From NCBI GenBank assembly GCA_038396585.1, contig CP121691.1, positions 1,240,001-1,304,000 of the forward strand: a stretch of DNA of 64,000 nt, written 5' to 3'. This stretch comes from Vallitaleaceae bacterium 9-2. Its GTDB lineage: Bacteria > Bacillota > Clostridia > Lachnospirales > Vallitaleaceae. The notes beneath the pieces are model-generated. The model searched no databases. It was not told where the DNA came from and saw only the letters and a program-made list of their open reading frames with translations. Made by a program: the position numbers and the translations under genes. Positions 37,408 to 45,640 of the stretch are shown here, piece by piece; within the stretch, counting starts at the first letter, position 1, and each line of letters starts with the position of its first letter.

Positions 37408-38319
37408 GTGTCAACAAGAACAAAAGTAAAGGGAACAAATCGTGCCCGCAGTGAGTTCATTTGGGGGTGGATGTTTATACTTCCGACGATGATTGGATTA
37501 TTTGTATTAAATATTATCCCTATTTTTCAGACAATATATCAAAGTTTTTTTAAAGCAGGAGCATTTGGAAAGGGGAATGTATTTGTTGGGCTGGACAACT
37601 ACCGACGTATGTTTGCCGATGCCAGTGTTTGGCAAGCACTGATTAATACATTTAAATATGCTGTTGTTGAAGTGCCTTTTTCTATTGCAATCGCTTTGGT
37701 ACTTGCGGTATTACTTAATCGTCATATGCGCGGGCGATCACTTTATCGAACGATATATTTCTTGCCGATGGTGGCTGCACCGGCAGCCGTAGCCATGGTT
37801 TGGCGCTGGTTATATAACTCTGAATTCGGTTTATTGAATCATTTGTTAAATACCTTGGGATTTGATTCAGTAAATTGGATATCGAATCCAAATACGACAT
37901 TTATATGGATTGCGGTTGTGGGTATTTGGTCAGTTATTGGATATAATATGGTCCTATTTCTTGCAGGTCTACAAGAAATTCCGCAAGACTATTATGAAGC
38001 GGCGATGATTGATGGAGCAAGTGCAGTCAAACAATTTTTTCATATTACCATTCCGCTTATATCACCGATGATGTTTTTTGTATCCGTAACACGAATTATC
38101 GCGGCAATGCAAGTGTTTGATGTAATCTATATGATGATGGATCGCAATAATCCGGCATTTTTTAAGACGCAGTCGCTGGTATATCTATTCTATCGATACT
38201 CTTTTGTTGAATCAGATAGAGGATATGGATCAGCCATTGTAATGCTGCTACTCTTGGTGATTATGGTCATTACGGTGATTCAAATACGCATGCAAAAAAA
38301 ATGGGTAAACTACAATTAG
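37408..38319 (+). CDS. Sugar ABC transporter permease 1 (MalF/MsmF type)
   Basis: 303 residues, six predicted membrane segments. The EAA loop is EAAMIDGASAVKQFFHITIPLISP, which contacts the ATPase. GTG start after AAGGAGATGATGAC. Lies 13 bp before the second permease and is part of the alpha-galactoside importer. Confidence 0.93.
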   Translation: MSTRTKVKGTNRARSEFIWGWMFILPTMIGLFVLNIIPIFQTIYQSFFKAGAFGKGNVFVGLDNYRRMFADASVWQALINTFKYAVVEVPFSIAIALVLAVLLNRHMRGRSLYRTIYFLPMVAAPAAVAMVWRWLYNSEFGLLNHLLNTLGFDSVNWISNPNTTFIWIAVVGIWSVIGYNMVLFLAGLQEIPQDYYEAAMIDGASAVKQFFHITIPLISPMMFFVSVTRIIAAMQVFDVIYMMMDRNNPAFFKTQSLVYLFYRYSFVESDRGYGSAIVMLLLLVIMVITVIQIRMQKKWVNYN

Positions 38320-38332
38320 GAAGGAGATTATT

Positions 38333-39163
38333 ATGCAAAACAGAAAAATACTCAATTCGATTATCTTACATACGGTATTAATTATTGGCTCAATTGTTAT
38401 GCTTGTCCCTTTCCTATGGATGGTGTTAACTGCATTTAAGACAATATCAGAGTCAACGCAGATGAACCCATTTGTGATTTTTCCAACGCAATGGCGTACA
38501 GACGCATTCGAATCAGTAATGACAAAGATGAATTTTGGGCGCTTATACTGGAATACTTTTGTACTTATGTTGGGACGTGTGTTTTTTGCGGTCATTACAG
38601 CAACGTTGGCAGGCTATGCCTTTGGACGTCTTCGGTTTAAGGGACGTGACTTGATGTTTAGCCTAGTGATTTTTCAAATGATGGTACCGGTGCAGATTTT
38701 TATTATTCCTCAATACTTGATTGTTAGCAAGTTAGGTATGCTTAACACAAGTTTTGCACTGATATTTCCGGGGCTTGTTACAGCCTTTGGTACGTTCTTA
38801 TTGCGACAATCCTATATGAGTTTGCCAAAAGACTTGGAGGAAGCGGCTCGACTTGACGGATGTAATATCGGGCAAACCTTTTTATATGTGATGGCGCCGT
38901 TGACGCGCTCGGCAATGGTTGCTTTGGGAATATTTACAGCACTCTTTGCCTTTAAAGACTTGATGTGGCCATTAGTTGTCAATACAGAACAAAGTACGAT
39001 TCCCCTATCGGCAGCTTTAGCAAAAATACAAGGTCAATTTTCGGCAAATTATCCTGAACTTATGGCTGCATCTTTACTTGCGGTTATTCCGATGATTATC
39101 ATCTATCTTTTCTTTCAAAGACAGTTTATTCAAGGTATTGCTACCAGTGGTGGTAAGTTGTAG
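38333..39163 (+). CDS. Sugar ABC transporter permease 2 (MalG/MsmG type)
   Basis: 276 residues, six membrane segments, EAA loop EAARLDGCNIGQTFLYVMAPL. Partner of the upstream permease. AGGAAGGAG ribosome site. 45 bp before the alpha-galactosidase gene. Confidence 0.93.
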   Translation: MQNRKILNSIILHTVLIIGSIVMLVPFLWMVLTAFKTISESTQMNPFVIFPTQWRTDAFESVMTKMNFGRLYWNTFVLMLGRVFFAVITATLAGYAFGRLRFKGRDLMFSLVIFQMMVPVQIFIIPQYLIVSKLGMLNTSFALIFPGLVTAFGTFLLRQSYMSLPKDLEEAARLDGCNIGQTFLYVMAPLTRSAMVALGIFTALFAFKDLMWPLVVNTEQSTIPLSAALAKIQGQFSANYPELMAASLLAVIPMIIIYLFFQRQFIQGIATSGGKL

Positions 39164-39208
39164 GAAAAGGCATATACATACAAAACGAACACATAAGGAG
39201 AAAAAAAT

Positions 39209-41419
39209 ATGGCAATTATTTTTCATGAACAATCAAGAGAGTTTCACCTCTATAATAATGGGCTAAGTTATATTATTGAAATTATGGATAATGGTCAGTT
39301 AGGAAATCTGTATTTTGGTAAAAAGATACATGACCGTGCCTGCTTTAATCATCTACATGAAGAACAAAAAAGAAGTATGGGTGCAAGTCATATGGAGTCA
39401 TCTCCGCTACTTTTTTTAGAGTATACAAAGCAAGAATATCCTTCTTATGGTACAGGAGACTTTCGTTACCCGGCTTTTGAGATCAAGCAAGAAAATGGAA
39501 GTCGAATTAGTCATTTTACATATGTATCCCATAATATTTTTAATGGCAAGAAAAAAATAGAACCCCTTCCGGCAGTCTACGTTGAAGAGGAAGACGAAGC
39601 CCAGACATTAGAAATCGAACTATGGGATGAAGTGATGCAGACGCGTTTGATTTTGTCCTATACCTTATTTATGAATTATCCGGTGCTAACACGCCACGCA
39701 AAGTTCGTTCATGAAGGGAAGGAATCAATCTGCCTGACAAGTGCGTTGAGTGCGAGTGTGGATCTTGTGGATATGAACTATGAAATGTTGCATTTATCTG
39801 GGGCGTGGTCGAGAGAACGCTATGTGAAAAAAAGAATGCTAGAACATGGAGTTCAAGCGGTGCATAGCATGCGAGGTGCCAGTAGTCTAGAACATAATCC
39901 GTTTTTGGCATTAAAACGACCTGAGGCTACAGAATTTGATGGAGAAGTGTTTGGGTTTAGTTTGGTTTACAGTGGAAGCTTCTTGGCGCAAGTGGAAGTG
40001 TCCACCCATGATATGACACGGGTATCAATGGGGATTCACCCAAACAATTTTGAGTGGAGCTTAAGTTATGGCGAGACTTTTCAAACGCCGGAGGTTGTTA
40101 TGGTCTATTCGGACCAAGGTCTAAACAAGATGAGTCAGACCTATCATGAACTCTATCGGACACGCCTAGCGCGCGGGCTTTGGAGAGATAAAGAACGTCC
40201 GGTACTTCTAAATAACTGGGAAGCAACCTATATGGATTTTACGGAGGATAAAATCTTAGATATAGCCAAAAAAGCCAAAGAAGTCGGTGTAGAGTTATTT
40301 GTTCTAGATGATGGCTGGTTTGGAACGCGGGATGACGACATGCAAGGCTTAGGCGATTGGTATGTCAATACAGATAAGTTGCCTAATGGTATTCGGGGGC
40401 TATCGGAAAAAGTAGAAGACTTAGGTATGAAGTTTGGTCTATGGATTGAGCCGGAGATGGTTAACAAAAATAGTGGGTTGTATCGTGCCCATCCGGAGTG
40501 GTTGATTTCAACACCTAATCGCTTAGACAGCTTTAGCCGTACACAACATGTGCTGGATTACTCCCGAAAAGAAGTGGTGGATTATATTCATGAGATGATA
40601 TCAAAGATTATCCGTGAATCAAAGATCTCATATATAAAGTGGGATATGAACCGATATATAACAGAATGCTATTCTCATGGAGCATCACCAATGGAACAGG
40701 GAAAAGTCATGCATCGTTATATTCTAGGTGTCTATGATTTGTATACACGTTTAATTCAGGAGTTTCCGCAGATTTTATTTGAGTCTTGTTCAAGTGGTGG
40801 AGGACGATTTGACCCGGGGATGCTATATTTTGCACCTCAGACATGGACAAGTGATGATACGGATGCTATAGAACGTTTAAAGATTCAATATGGGACGAGT
40901 GTTGTCTATCCGTTATCAAGTATAGGGGCGCACATATCTGCAGTACCCAATCATCAAATTAAACGGATGACACCGCTTAAAACCCGTGGGAAAGTTGCAT
41001 TTTTTGGGGCGTTTGGATATGAGATGGACTTAAATACCCTATCGGATGATGAGCTAATGATTGTACGTGAACAAATCGCTTACTATAAAGAAAATAGAGC
41101 GTTAATTCATCAAGGCGTATTTTATCGGCTAAAAAGTCCTTTTGAAGGGCATGATACGGCATGGATGGTTGTGGCAAAAGATCAAAGTGAAGCTATTGCA
41201 GCTTATTATCAAAGTCTAAACCGGGTCAATGCTAGCTGGCTTCGCTTTAAACTTAAAGGACTTCATCCCGATAAAAAATATCAGGTGACCAACCCATATA
41301 TGTCCCATGAAGCATACGGAGATGAACTTATGGAGATAGGCCTTGTTCTTCGACGTAAATGGTTGAATCTAGAAGGTGGAGATTTTGCTTCGCTCATCTT
41401 TAACCTAAAAGAATGTTAA
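39209..41419 (+). CDS. Alpha-galactosidase, glycoside hydrolase family 36
   Basis: 736 residues, typical of bacterial GH36. Catalytic nucleophile D479 in IKWDMNRY and acid/base D549 in WTSDDTDAIERL; substrate-binding LDDGWFG, GLWIEPEMVN and CSSGGGRFD are present. No signal peptide, so it acts in the cytoplasm on imported raffinose-type sugars. Last gene of the operon, with a long bidirectional terminator after it. Confidence 0.97.
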   Translation: MAIIFHEQSREFHLYNNGLSYIIEIMDNGQLGNLYFGKKIHDRACFNHLHEEQKRSMGASHMESSPLLFLEYTKQEYPSYGTGDFRYPAFEIKQENGSRISHFTYVSHNIFNGKKKIEPLPAVYVEEEDEAQTLEIELWDEVMQTRLILSYTLFMNYPVLTRHAKFVHEGKESICLTSALSASVDLVDMNYEMLHLSGAWSRERYVKKRMLEHGVQAVHSMRGASSLEHNPFLALKRPEATEFDGEVFGFSLVYSGSFLAQVEVSTHDMTRVSMGIHPNNFEWSLSYGETFQTPEVVMVYSDQGLNKMSQTYHELYRTRLARGLWRDKERPVLLNNWEATYMDFTEDKILDIAKKAKEVGVELFVLDDGWFGTRDDDMQGLGDWYVNTDKLPNGIRGLSEKVEDLGMKFGLWIEPEMVNKNSGLYRAHPEWLISTPNRLDSFSRTQHVLDYSRKEVVDYIHEMISKIIRESKISYIKWDMNRYITECYSHGASPMEQGKVMHRYILGVYDLYTRLIQEFPQILFESCSSGGGRFDPGMLYFAPQTWTSDDTDAIERLKIQYGTSVVYPLSSIGAHISAVPNHQIKRMTPLKTRGKVAFFGAFGYEMDLNTLSDDELMIVREQIAYYKENRALIHQGVFYRLKSPFEGHDTAWMVVAKDQSEAIAAYYQSLNRVNASWLRFKLKGLHPDKKYQVTNPYMSHEAYGDELMEIGLVLRRKWLNLEGGDFASLIFNLKEC

Positions 41420-41442
41420 GATAAGCGTTGATTTTAACGTAA

Positions 41443-41487
41443 AAGAGGCATTGCGCCAGCAGATGATATGCTGGTGCAATGCCTCTT
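41443..41487. terminator. Bidirectional terminator between alpha-galactosidase and secreted-protein genes
   Basis: A 19-bp arm at 41443-41461 pairs with 41469-41487 (one G-U) around a 7-nt loop. A T run follows on the plus strand and A-rich bases flank the other side, so it can serve both convergent genes. Confidence 0.88.
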
Positions 41488-41495
41488 AAGCTTTT

Positions 41496-42008
41496 TTATT
41501 TATTGGGTTTATTTGCGTTATTGCCTTTGTTATTTTTTTCGGGTTTTCCGGCTTTCTCCGGTTTGTCAGATTTTTCCGGTTTTTCCGGTTTGACTTTAGC
41601 GTTACTGGATGGGTTAGCTTTTAATTCTTCTTGAGCTTTCTTTTTGTTTTCAATACGCTCTTTTTGAATTTCGCGAATTGTTTTTTGAGCCCACTCATCA
41701 AGATCAATGGAATCATCTAAATCCGTTGCTTTTAATCGAGTAAGCAAATTTGCTTTTCCAGGGGAGATGGAATACTTCGTTGCCATTTCAAAACGTTCTT
41801 TGATAAAATCTGGCAATGGATTCTCAATAGAGATGGCTCCATCCGTTGTCTGTGAAGTATCGCCGTCAATCTCTACTCCTTCAATAACATCGGGAGTTTC
41901 GCTGGAACTTGTGGTGCTGTCTTCATTTGCAAAAAGAGTGAAGCTAAAAGCGATTAAAAAAACAGTAACCGTCATTCCAAGTTTTGCTAATACATTTTTT
42001 GTGTTCAT
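41496..42008 (-). CDS. Secreted Lys/Pro-rich protein under c-di-GMP riboswitch control
   Basis: About 170 residues. The signal peptide is MNTKNVLAKLGMTVTVF followed by a hydrophobic core and AFSFTLFANE. The mature part begins with an acidic Ser/Thr stretch, then a helical middle (about 65-125) including FEMATKYSISPGKANLLTRL. The last ~50 residues are low complexity: repeated KPEK units, then Asn/Lys. No known domain. ATG 42008 (or 42011) follows AGGAGG; an upstream in-frame extension would lie in the riboswitch. The basic tail could bind wall polymers or DNA (inference). Expressed alone between a riboswitch and a terminator. Confidence 0.82.
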   Translation of the reverse strand: MNTKNVLAKLGMTVTVFLIAFSFTLFANEDSTTSSSETPDVIEGVEIDGDTSQTTDGAISIENPLPDFIKERFEMATKYSISPGKANLLTRLKATDLDDSIDLDEWAQKTIREIQKERIENKKKAQEELKANPSSNAKVKPEKPEKSDKPEKAGKPEKNNKGNNANKPNK

Positions 42009-42073
42009 CATAAATCCTCCTAAAAAAAATATGTGTATAGTAGCGCGAATACTTTCTATCCGAAATAATGCGC

Positions 42074-42101
42074 AAAAAGAGAATACGATGAAGCATCTCT
42101 T
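42074..42101 (-). terminator. Expression-platform terminator of the c-di-GMP riboswitch
   Basis: On the minus strand AAGAGA...TCTCTT pairs with a small bulged extension (TGC/GTA) and is followed by five T. The left arm touches the 3' end of the aptamer, as expected for a transcription-terminating switch. Confidence 0.7.
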
Positions 42102-42183
42102 CGGCAACTGGCTACCTTTCCATATAGGTTAAGGCCCTTAAGTTTTGCGTCCTTATTTTTCAATAAGTTTGCCTTTATCGGAT
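42096..42183 (-). ncRNA. Cyclic di-GMP-I (GEMM-I) riboswitch aptamer
   Basis: Read on the minus strand: GGCAAAC, a stem-loop with a GAAA loop (TTATT-GAAA-AATAA), GGACGCAAAAC, GGGCCTTAACC, then GGTAGCCAGTTGCCGA. This follows the GEMM-I consensus in order, spacing and the A-rich joining segment, comparable to the Vc2 aptamer. The predicted start point (about 42183) lies just before the aptamer. It controls the secreted Lys/Pro-rich protein, about 90 nt downstream. Confidence 0.93.
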
Positions 42184-42189
42184 AAAATA

Positions 42190-42218
42190 AGTATAAAGAA
42201 AAATGCATAAAAAATCAA
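42190..42218 (-). promoter_or_regulatory. Promoter of the riboswitch-controlled transcript
   Basis: On the minus strand TTGATT (42218-42213), a 17-bp spacer and TATACT (42195-42190). Confidence 0.75.
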
Positions 42219-42226
42219 GAGTTATA

Positions 42227-42255
42227 TTGACAGGTGATTAAAGTCATGCTAGGAT
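42227..42255 (+). promoter_or_regulatory. ptsI promoter
   Basis: TTGACA (42227-42232), a 17-bp spacer and TAGGAT (42250-42255) with a TGC extended -10. It is back-to-back with the riboswitch promoter. Transcription would begin about 20 nt before the RAT sequence. Confidence 0.65.
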
Positions 42256-42281
42256 AATGAAAGTTAAATATAGAAGTATAT

Positions 42282-42355
42282 GGATTGTTACTTAATTTTA
42301 AGGCAAAACCAAAAACCAAGAGATAGCAAGGAGTCTCTAGTTTTTGGTTTTTTTT
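42282..42355 (+). promoter_or_regulatory. RAT antiterminator sequence and overlapping terminator before ptsI
   Basis: GGATTGTTACTTAATTTTA followed by AGGCAAAACC (42282-42310) matches the ribonucleic antiterminator of BglG/LicT proteins almost exactly. Its 3' end overlaps the left arm of a terminator (42305-42355; AAAACCAAAAACC pairing with GTTTTTGGTTTT plus T run). Binding of the antiterminator encoded downstream would let transcription enter ptsI. Confidence 0.92.
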
Positions 42356-42378
42356 GTGAGTATGGAAAGGTGGTTGTT

Positions 42379-44019
42379 ATGAAAACAATTTATGGGAAAG
42401 GTGTAGTTGATGGGATTACAAAAGGTAAGATCATGTACTACCAACCAGCAACAAATGAAGTGCCAACCCAGCTATGTAAAGAACACCAGCATGAATGGGA
42501 AAAATTCATTCAAGGACGTGCATTGGCTCAAAAAGAACTTGGTGCATTGAAGCAAGCGATGGATGAAGAGACATCTAAAGAAGAAGTGGATATTCTAGAA
42601 GCACATATGATGATGATGGATGATGTGACGTTTGAAGAAATGATTAAGGAAAACATATGGACTCATTCAATGAATGCAGCCTATGCAGTATCGAGTGCGT
42701 CTAAAGAGCTGGTAGAGATTTTTAATCATATGGAAAACGCATATATGCGTGAACGTGCTCTTGACTTAAAAGATGTGACAAGGCGTATAATAAATGCTAT
42801 ATTGCATCCTCAATCAAATCTTAAGCGTGGTTTTAATCCAGAAGGAGAGATGATTATCCTGGCAGCGAAAGACTTGTTGCCAAGTGAAACGATTCAGATG
42901 GATAAAACAAAAATTTTGGCGTTGCTTACAGAAGAGGGGACTCCAAACTCTCATACGGTTATTATTGCGCGCTCCCTCAATATTCCTGCAATTATTTCGG
43001 TAGGAGAACAGCTAAATAGTTCCCTTGACGGAAAAGAGGCTATTGTAGATGGCGATCAAGGTAGAATTCATATTGAACCTGATGCCAAAACAATATCAAG
43101 CTTTCAAAAGCGTCAGAGTATGATAGAAAAGCAAAGAGAAGAAGATGATGAACTGATTGGCTTGGATAATGTTACAAAGGATGGCAAGCGTATAAATGTA
43201 TATGCAAATATTGGAAGTCCGGAGGAAGTTGAAGCGGTATGTCGATATGATGCAGGGGGAATCGGACTTTTTCGAAGTGAATTTTTGTTTTTAGAAAAGA
43301 CAGATTATCCAACAGAAGAAGAGCAATTTCAAGCCTATAAAAAAGTGGCGGTTGCGATGAAGGATAAGCCGGTTATCGTAAGAACAATAGATATAGGTGC
43401 GGATAAACAAGCGAGTTACTTTAAGATTCCGCAAGAAGAAAACCCGGCAATGGGCTATCGGGCGATACGGATTTGCTTGGAAGAACCGGAAATTTTTAAA
43501 GTTCAGCTTAGAGCCCTATACCGTGCGTCGGCGTTTGGACGCATTGCCATTATGTTTCCAATGATTACATCGGTTGAAGAAGTTTTAGAGATTAAACGTA
43601 TTATTCGTGAAGTTAAGCAAGAGTTGACCCAAAGGGGGATAGCTTATTCGAATAATGTCGAGCTAGGCATTATGATTGAGACACCTGCTGCGGTTATGAT
43701 GAGTGATGCGTTGGCAGAAGTTGTGGATTTTTTTAGTATTGGGACAAATGATTTAACTCAGTATACTCTAGCGGTTGATCGGCAAAATCCACGTATAGAA
43801 CGGTTTTATAATCCCCACCATCCAGCGGTTTTGCGTATGATTGAGTTTGTTGTTAATAATGCACATAAAAAAGGGAAATGGGTAGGAGTTTGTGGTGAAC
43901 TTGGTGGTGACCTTGAATTGCTTGAATTTTTCTTGAAAATAGGCTTGGATGAAGTGTCTATAGCACCTTCGAAGGTTTTGAAAATGAGAAAAGCGATACG
44001 ATCGATAGAATCTGAGTAG
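42379..44019 (+). CDS. ptsI: PTS enzyme I (phosphoenolpyruvate-protein phosphotransferase)
   Basis: 546 residues. N-terminal domain binds HPr and carries the active His192 in TPNSHTVIIARS; C-terminal PEP-binding barrel has GIGLFRSEFLF, RTIDIGADK, IMFPMI, and the catalytic Cys in GVCGELGGD. It transfers phosphate from PEP to HPr. The ATG at 42379 has a GGAAAGGTGG site; an in-frame ATG at 42280 lies inside the RAT hairpin and is not the start. An HPr gene is not adjacent. Unusually for a general PTS protein, it is under antiterminator control here. Confidence 0.96.
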   Translation: MKTIYGKGVVDGITKGKIMYYQPATNEVPTQLCKEHQHEWEKFIQGRALAQKELGALKQAMDEETSKEEVDILEAHMMMMDDVTFEEMIKENIWTHSMNAAYAVSSASKELVEIFNHMENAYMRERALDLKDVTRRIINAILHPQSNLKRGFNPEGEMIILAAKDLLPSETIQMDKTKILALLTEEGTPNSHTVIIARSLNIPAIISVGEQLNSSLDGKEAIVDGDQGRIHIEPDAKTISSFQKRQSMIEKQREEDDELIGLDNVTKDGKRINVYANIGSPEEVEAVCRYDAGGIGLFRSEFLFLEKTDYPTEEEQFQAYKKVAVAMKDKPVIVRTIDIGADKQASYFKIPQEENPAMGYRAIRICLEEPEIFKVQLRALYRASAFGRIAIMFPMITSVEEVLEIKRIIREVKQELTQRGIAYSNNVELGIMIETPAAVMMSDALAEVVDFFSIGTNDLTQYTLAVDRQNPRIERFYNPHHPAVLRMIEFVVNNAHKKGKWVGVCGELGGDLELLEFFLKIGLDEVSIAPSKVLKMRKAIRSIESE

Positions 44020-44050
44020 GCAATAAGCACAATCATTAAAAAAAAAGATG

Positions 44051-44079
44051 TTGACTTTTAGATAAAGTGCTGGTATAGT
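44051..44079 (+). promoter_or_regulatory. Promoter of the antiterminator-PTS operon
   Basis: TTGACT (44051-44056), a 17-bp spacer and TATAGT (44074-44079) preceded by TGG. Confidence 0.75.
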
Positions 44080-44102
44080 GAATATAGTAAAAAGAATATT
44101 TT

Positions 44103-44178
44103 GGATTGTTACTGGTCGTGCAGGCATCACCAAATTTTGTTGAATTAAATAATGATTCAGCTTAGTTTGGTGTTTTTT
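44103..44178 (+). promoter_or_regulatory. Second RAT and terminator, before the antiterminator gene
   Basis: GGATTGTTACTGGTCGTGCA then GGCATCACC (44103-44131) is a RAT. It overlaps a terminator with arms CACCAAA (44128-44134) and TTTGGTG (44166-44172), an inner TGAAT/ATTCA stem and six T. The gene product would therefore stimulate its own synthesis and that of the EII genes. Confidence 0.9.
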
Positions 44179-44204
44179 AATGTGAGGGTTAATGGAGAGG
44201 TGTT

Positions 44205-45038
44205 ATGAGAGTTATAAAAGCAATTAATAATAATGTGGTGAGCGCAAAAGACGACACTGGACGTGAATTTGTTGTTATGGGACGTGGAATCGGATTTAAA
44301 GTAAAAGAAAATATGGAGATTGATCAAGATCGTATTGAGAAAGTTTTTTATATGGACAACCAAAATACTATTGATCATTTTAAAGAACTGCTTTCGAACA
44401 TTCCTATGCAACATTTTAAAGTTAGTAATGACATTATTACCTACGCTAAACAGATTCTCAACAAAAAACTCAACCAAAACATTTATATCACACTTACCGA
44501 TCACATCAACTTTGCAGTTGAACGCTATAATCAAGGCATGATGTTCCAAAACCCACTATTATGGGAAGTACAAAGTATCTATAAGAACGAGTTCCAAATT
44601 GGAGAGTACGCGATACGTCATATTAGTGACCAATTGGGGATCTTTTTCCCGGAAGATGAAGCGGCATCTATTGCGTTACATATTGTTAATGCAGAGTATA
44701 ATACTGTGATGGCAGATGCTATGAATATGACAAAAATGGTACCTGTTATTGTAGATATCGTGAAGGAGTACTATCAAACAGATATTGCTGAAGATAGCTT
44801 ACATTATGAACGGTTTGTCACCCATCTGAAGTTTTTAGCACAACGGATTATTAATAGAGAGCTGTTAGACAGCCAAGAAGCAGAATTACACAATGTAGTT
44901 ACAAACTTATATCCAAAAGAATATGCGTGTGCACAAGAGATTGCCAAATACATTGAAAATATATATACATATAAAATCACGGAAGAGGAGTTAGTATATC
45001 TTACAGTTCATATACGTCGTGTTATCACGGTCGATTAA
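44205..45038 (+). CDS. licT: BglG/LicT-family transcriptional antiterminator
   Basis: 277 residues. RNA-binding CAT domain (1-55; MRVIKAINNNVVSAKDD, GRGIGFK), PRD1 (about 65-165) with LTDHINFAVER, and PRD2 (about 170-277) with LHYERFVTHLKFLAQRI and TVHIRRV. Conserved PRD histidines allow phosphorylation by HPr and the EII. It should bind the RATs at 42282 and 44103. Which sugar it serves depends on the EIIBC downstream (glucose or N-acetylglucosamine type). Confidence 0.93.
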   Translation: MRVIKAINNNVVSAKDDTGREFVVMGRGIGFKVKENMEIDQDRIEKVFYMDNQNTIDHFKELLSNIPMQHFKVSNDIITYAKQILNKKLNQNIYITLTDHINFAVERYNQGMMFQNPLLWEVQSIYKNEFQIGEYAIRHISDQLGIFFPEDEAASIALHIVNAEYNTVMADAMNMTKMVPVIVDIVKEYYQTDIAEDSLHYERFVTHLKFLAQRIINRELLDSQEAELHNVVTNLYPKEYACAQEIAKYIENIYTYKITEEELVYLTVHIRRVITVD

Positions 45039-45052
45039 ATTTAAAGGAGAAA

Positions 45053-45556
45053 ATGATGATTTCAAAATTAAAAAGTTTATTTAGCAAGGACGATAAAGAA
45101 TTGATTTATGCACCGATACCAGGAGATGTTATTCCGGTAACAAAAGTTAGCGACCCAACATTTGGTCAAGAGCTTGTAGGAAAAGGTGTGGCGATTATTC
45201 CCCGTGAAGGAAAAGTATATGCACCGGTCAATGGAAATGTTTCGACAATATTTCCGACGCTCCATGCTATTGCAATGGTGAGTGAAAATGGAGCGGAGAT
45301 TCTTATGCATATCGGTCTAGAAACAGTTAAGCTCAAAGGGGAATTTTTTACAGCCCATGTTGAAAGCGGCGCCGATGTAAAAAAAGGTGATTTGCTTCTT
45401 GAGTTTGATGTAGAAGCGATTAAGAATGCGGGTTATGATATTGTCTCACCAGTGGTGGTGTGCAATGTTGATAACTATGCGGTGATTGACTCCAAAGTTG
45501 ATCAAAATGCAGGAAATAAGGATGTTATTATTGCGTTGACAAAAAACGCTCAATAA
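45053..45556 (+). CDS. PTS EIIA component, glucose family
   Basis: 167 residues. EIIA-Glc fold: YAPIPGDVIPVTKVSDPTFG, active-site region TLHAIAM and phosphorylated His86 in ILMHIGLETV, then FTAHVESGADVKKGDLL. A free-standing EIIA that would pass phosphate from HPr to the EIIBC encoded 85 bp downstream. Confidence 0.94.
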   Translation: MMISKLKSLFSKDDKELIYAPIPGDVIPVTKVSDPTFGQELVGKGVAIIPREGKVYAPVNGNVSTIFPTLHAIAMVSENGAEILMHIGLETVKLKGEFFTAHVESGADVKKGDLLLEFDVEAIKNAGYDIVSPVVVCNVDNYAVIDSKVDQNAGNKDVIIALTKNAQ

Positions 45557-45640
45557 TATGGTGTGAACATCAGCCAAAATAAGTATCTGCGTGTGGTTGC
45601 ATGAAGGCAGCAGCGCTACAAGAAAGGGGTAAATTGTATT

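Noticed and set aside
42009-42107. Extension of the secreted protein upstream of 42008
   Set aside because: It would translate part of the c-di-GMP riboswitch and its terminator; the signal peptide starts at MNTKN after AGGAGG.
42280-42378. In-frame N-terminal extension of ptsI beginning at ATG 42280
   Set aside because: It lies in the RAT/terminator leader and has no ribosome site; ATG 42379 begins the normal enzyme I N-terminus.
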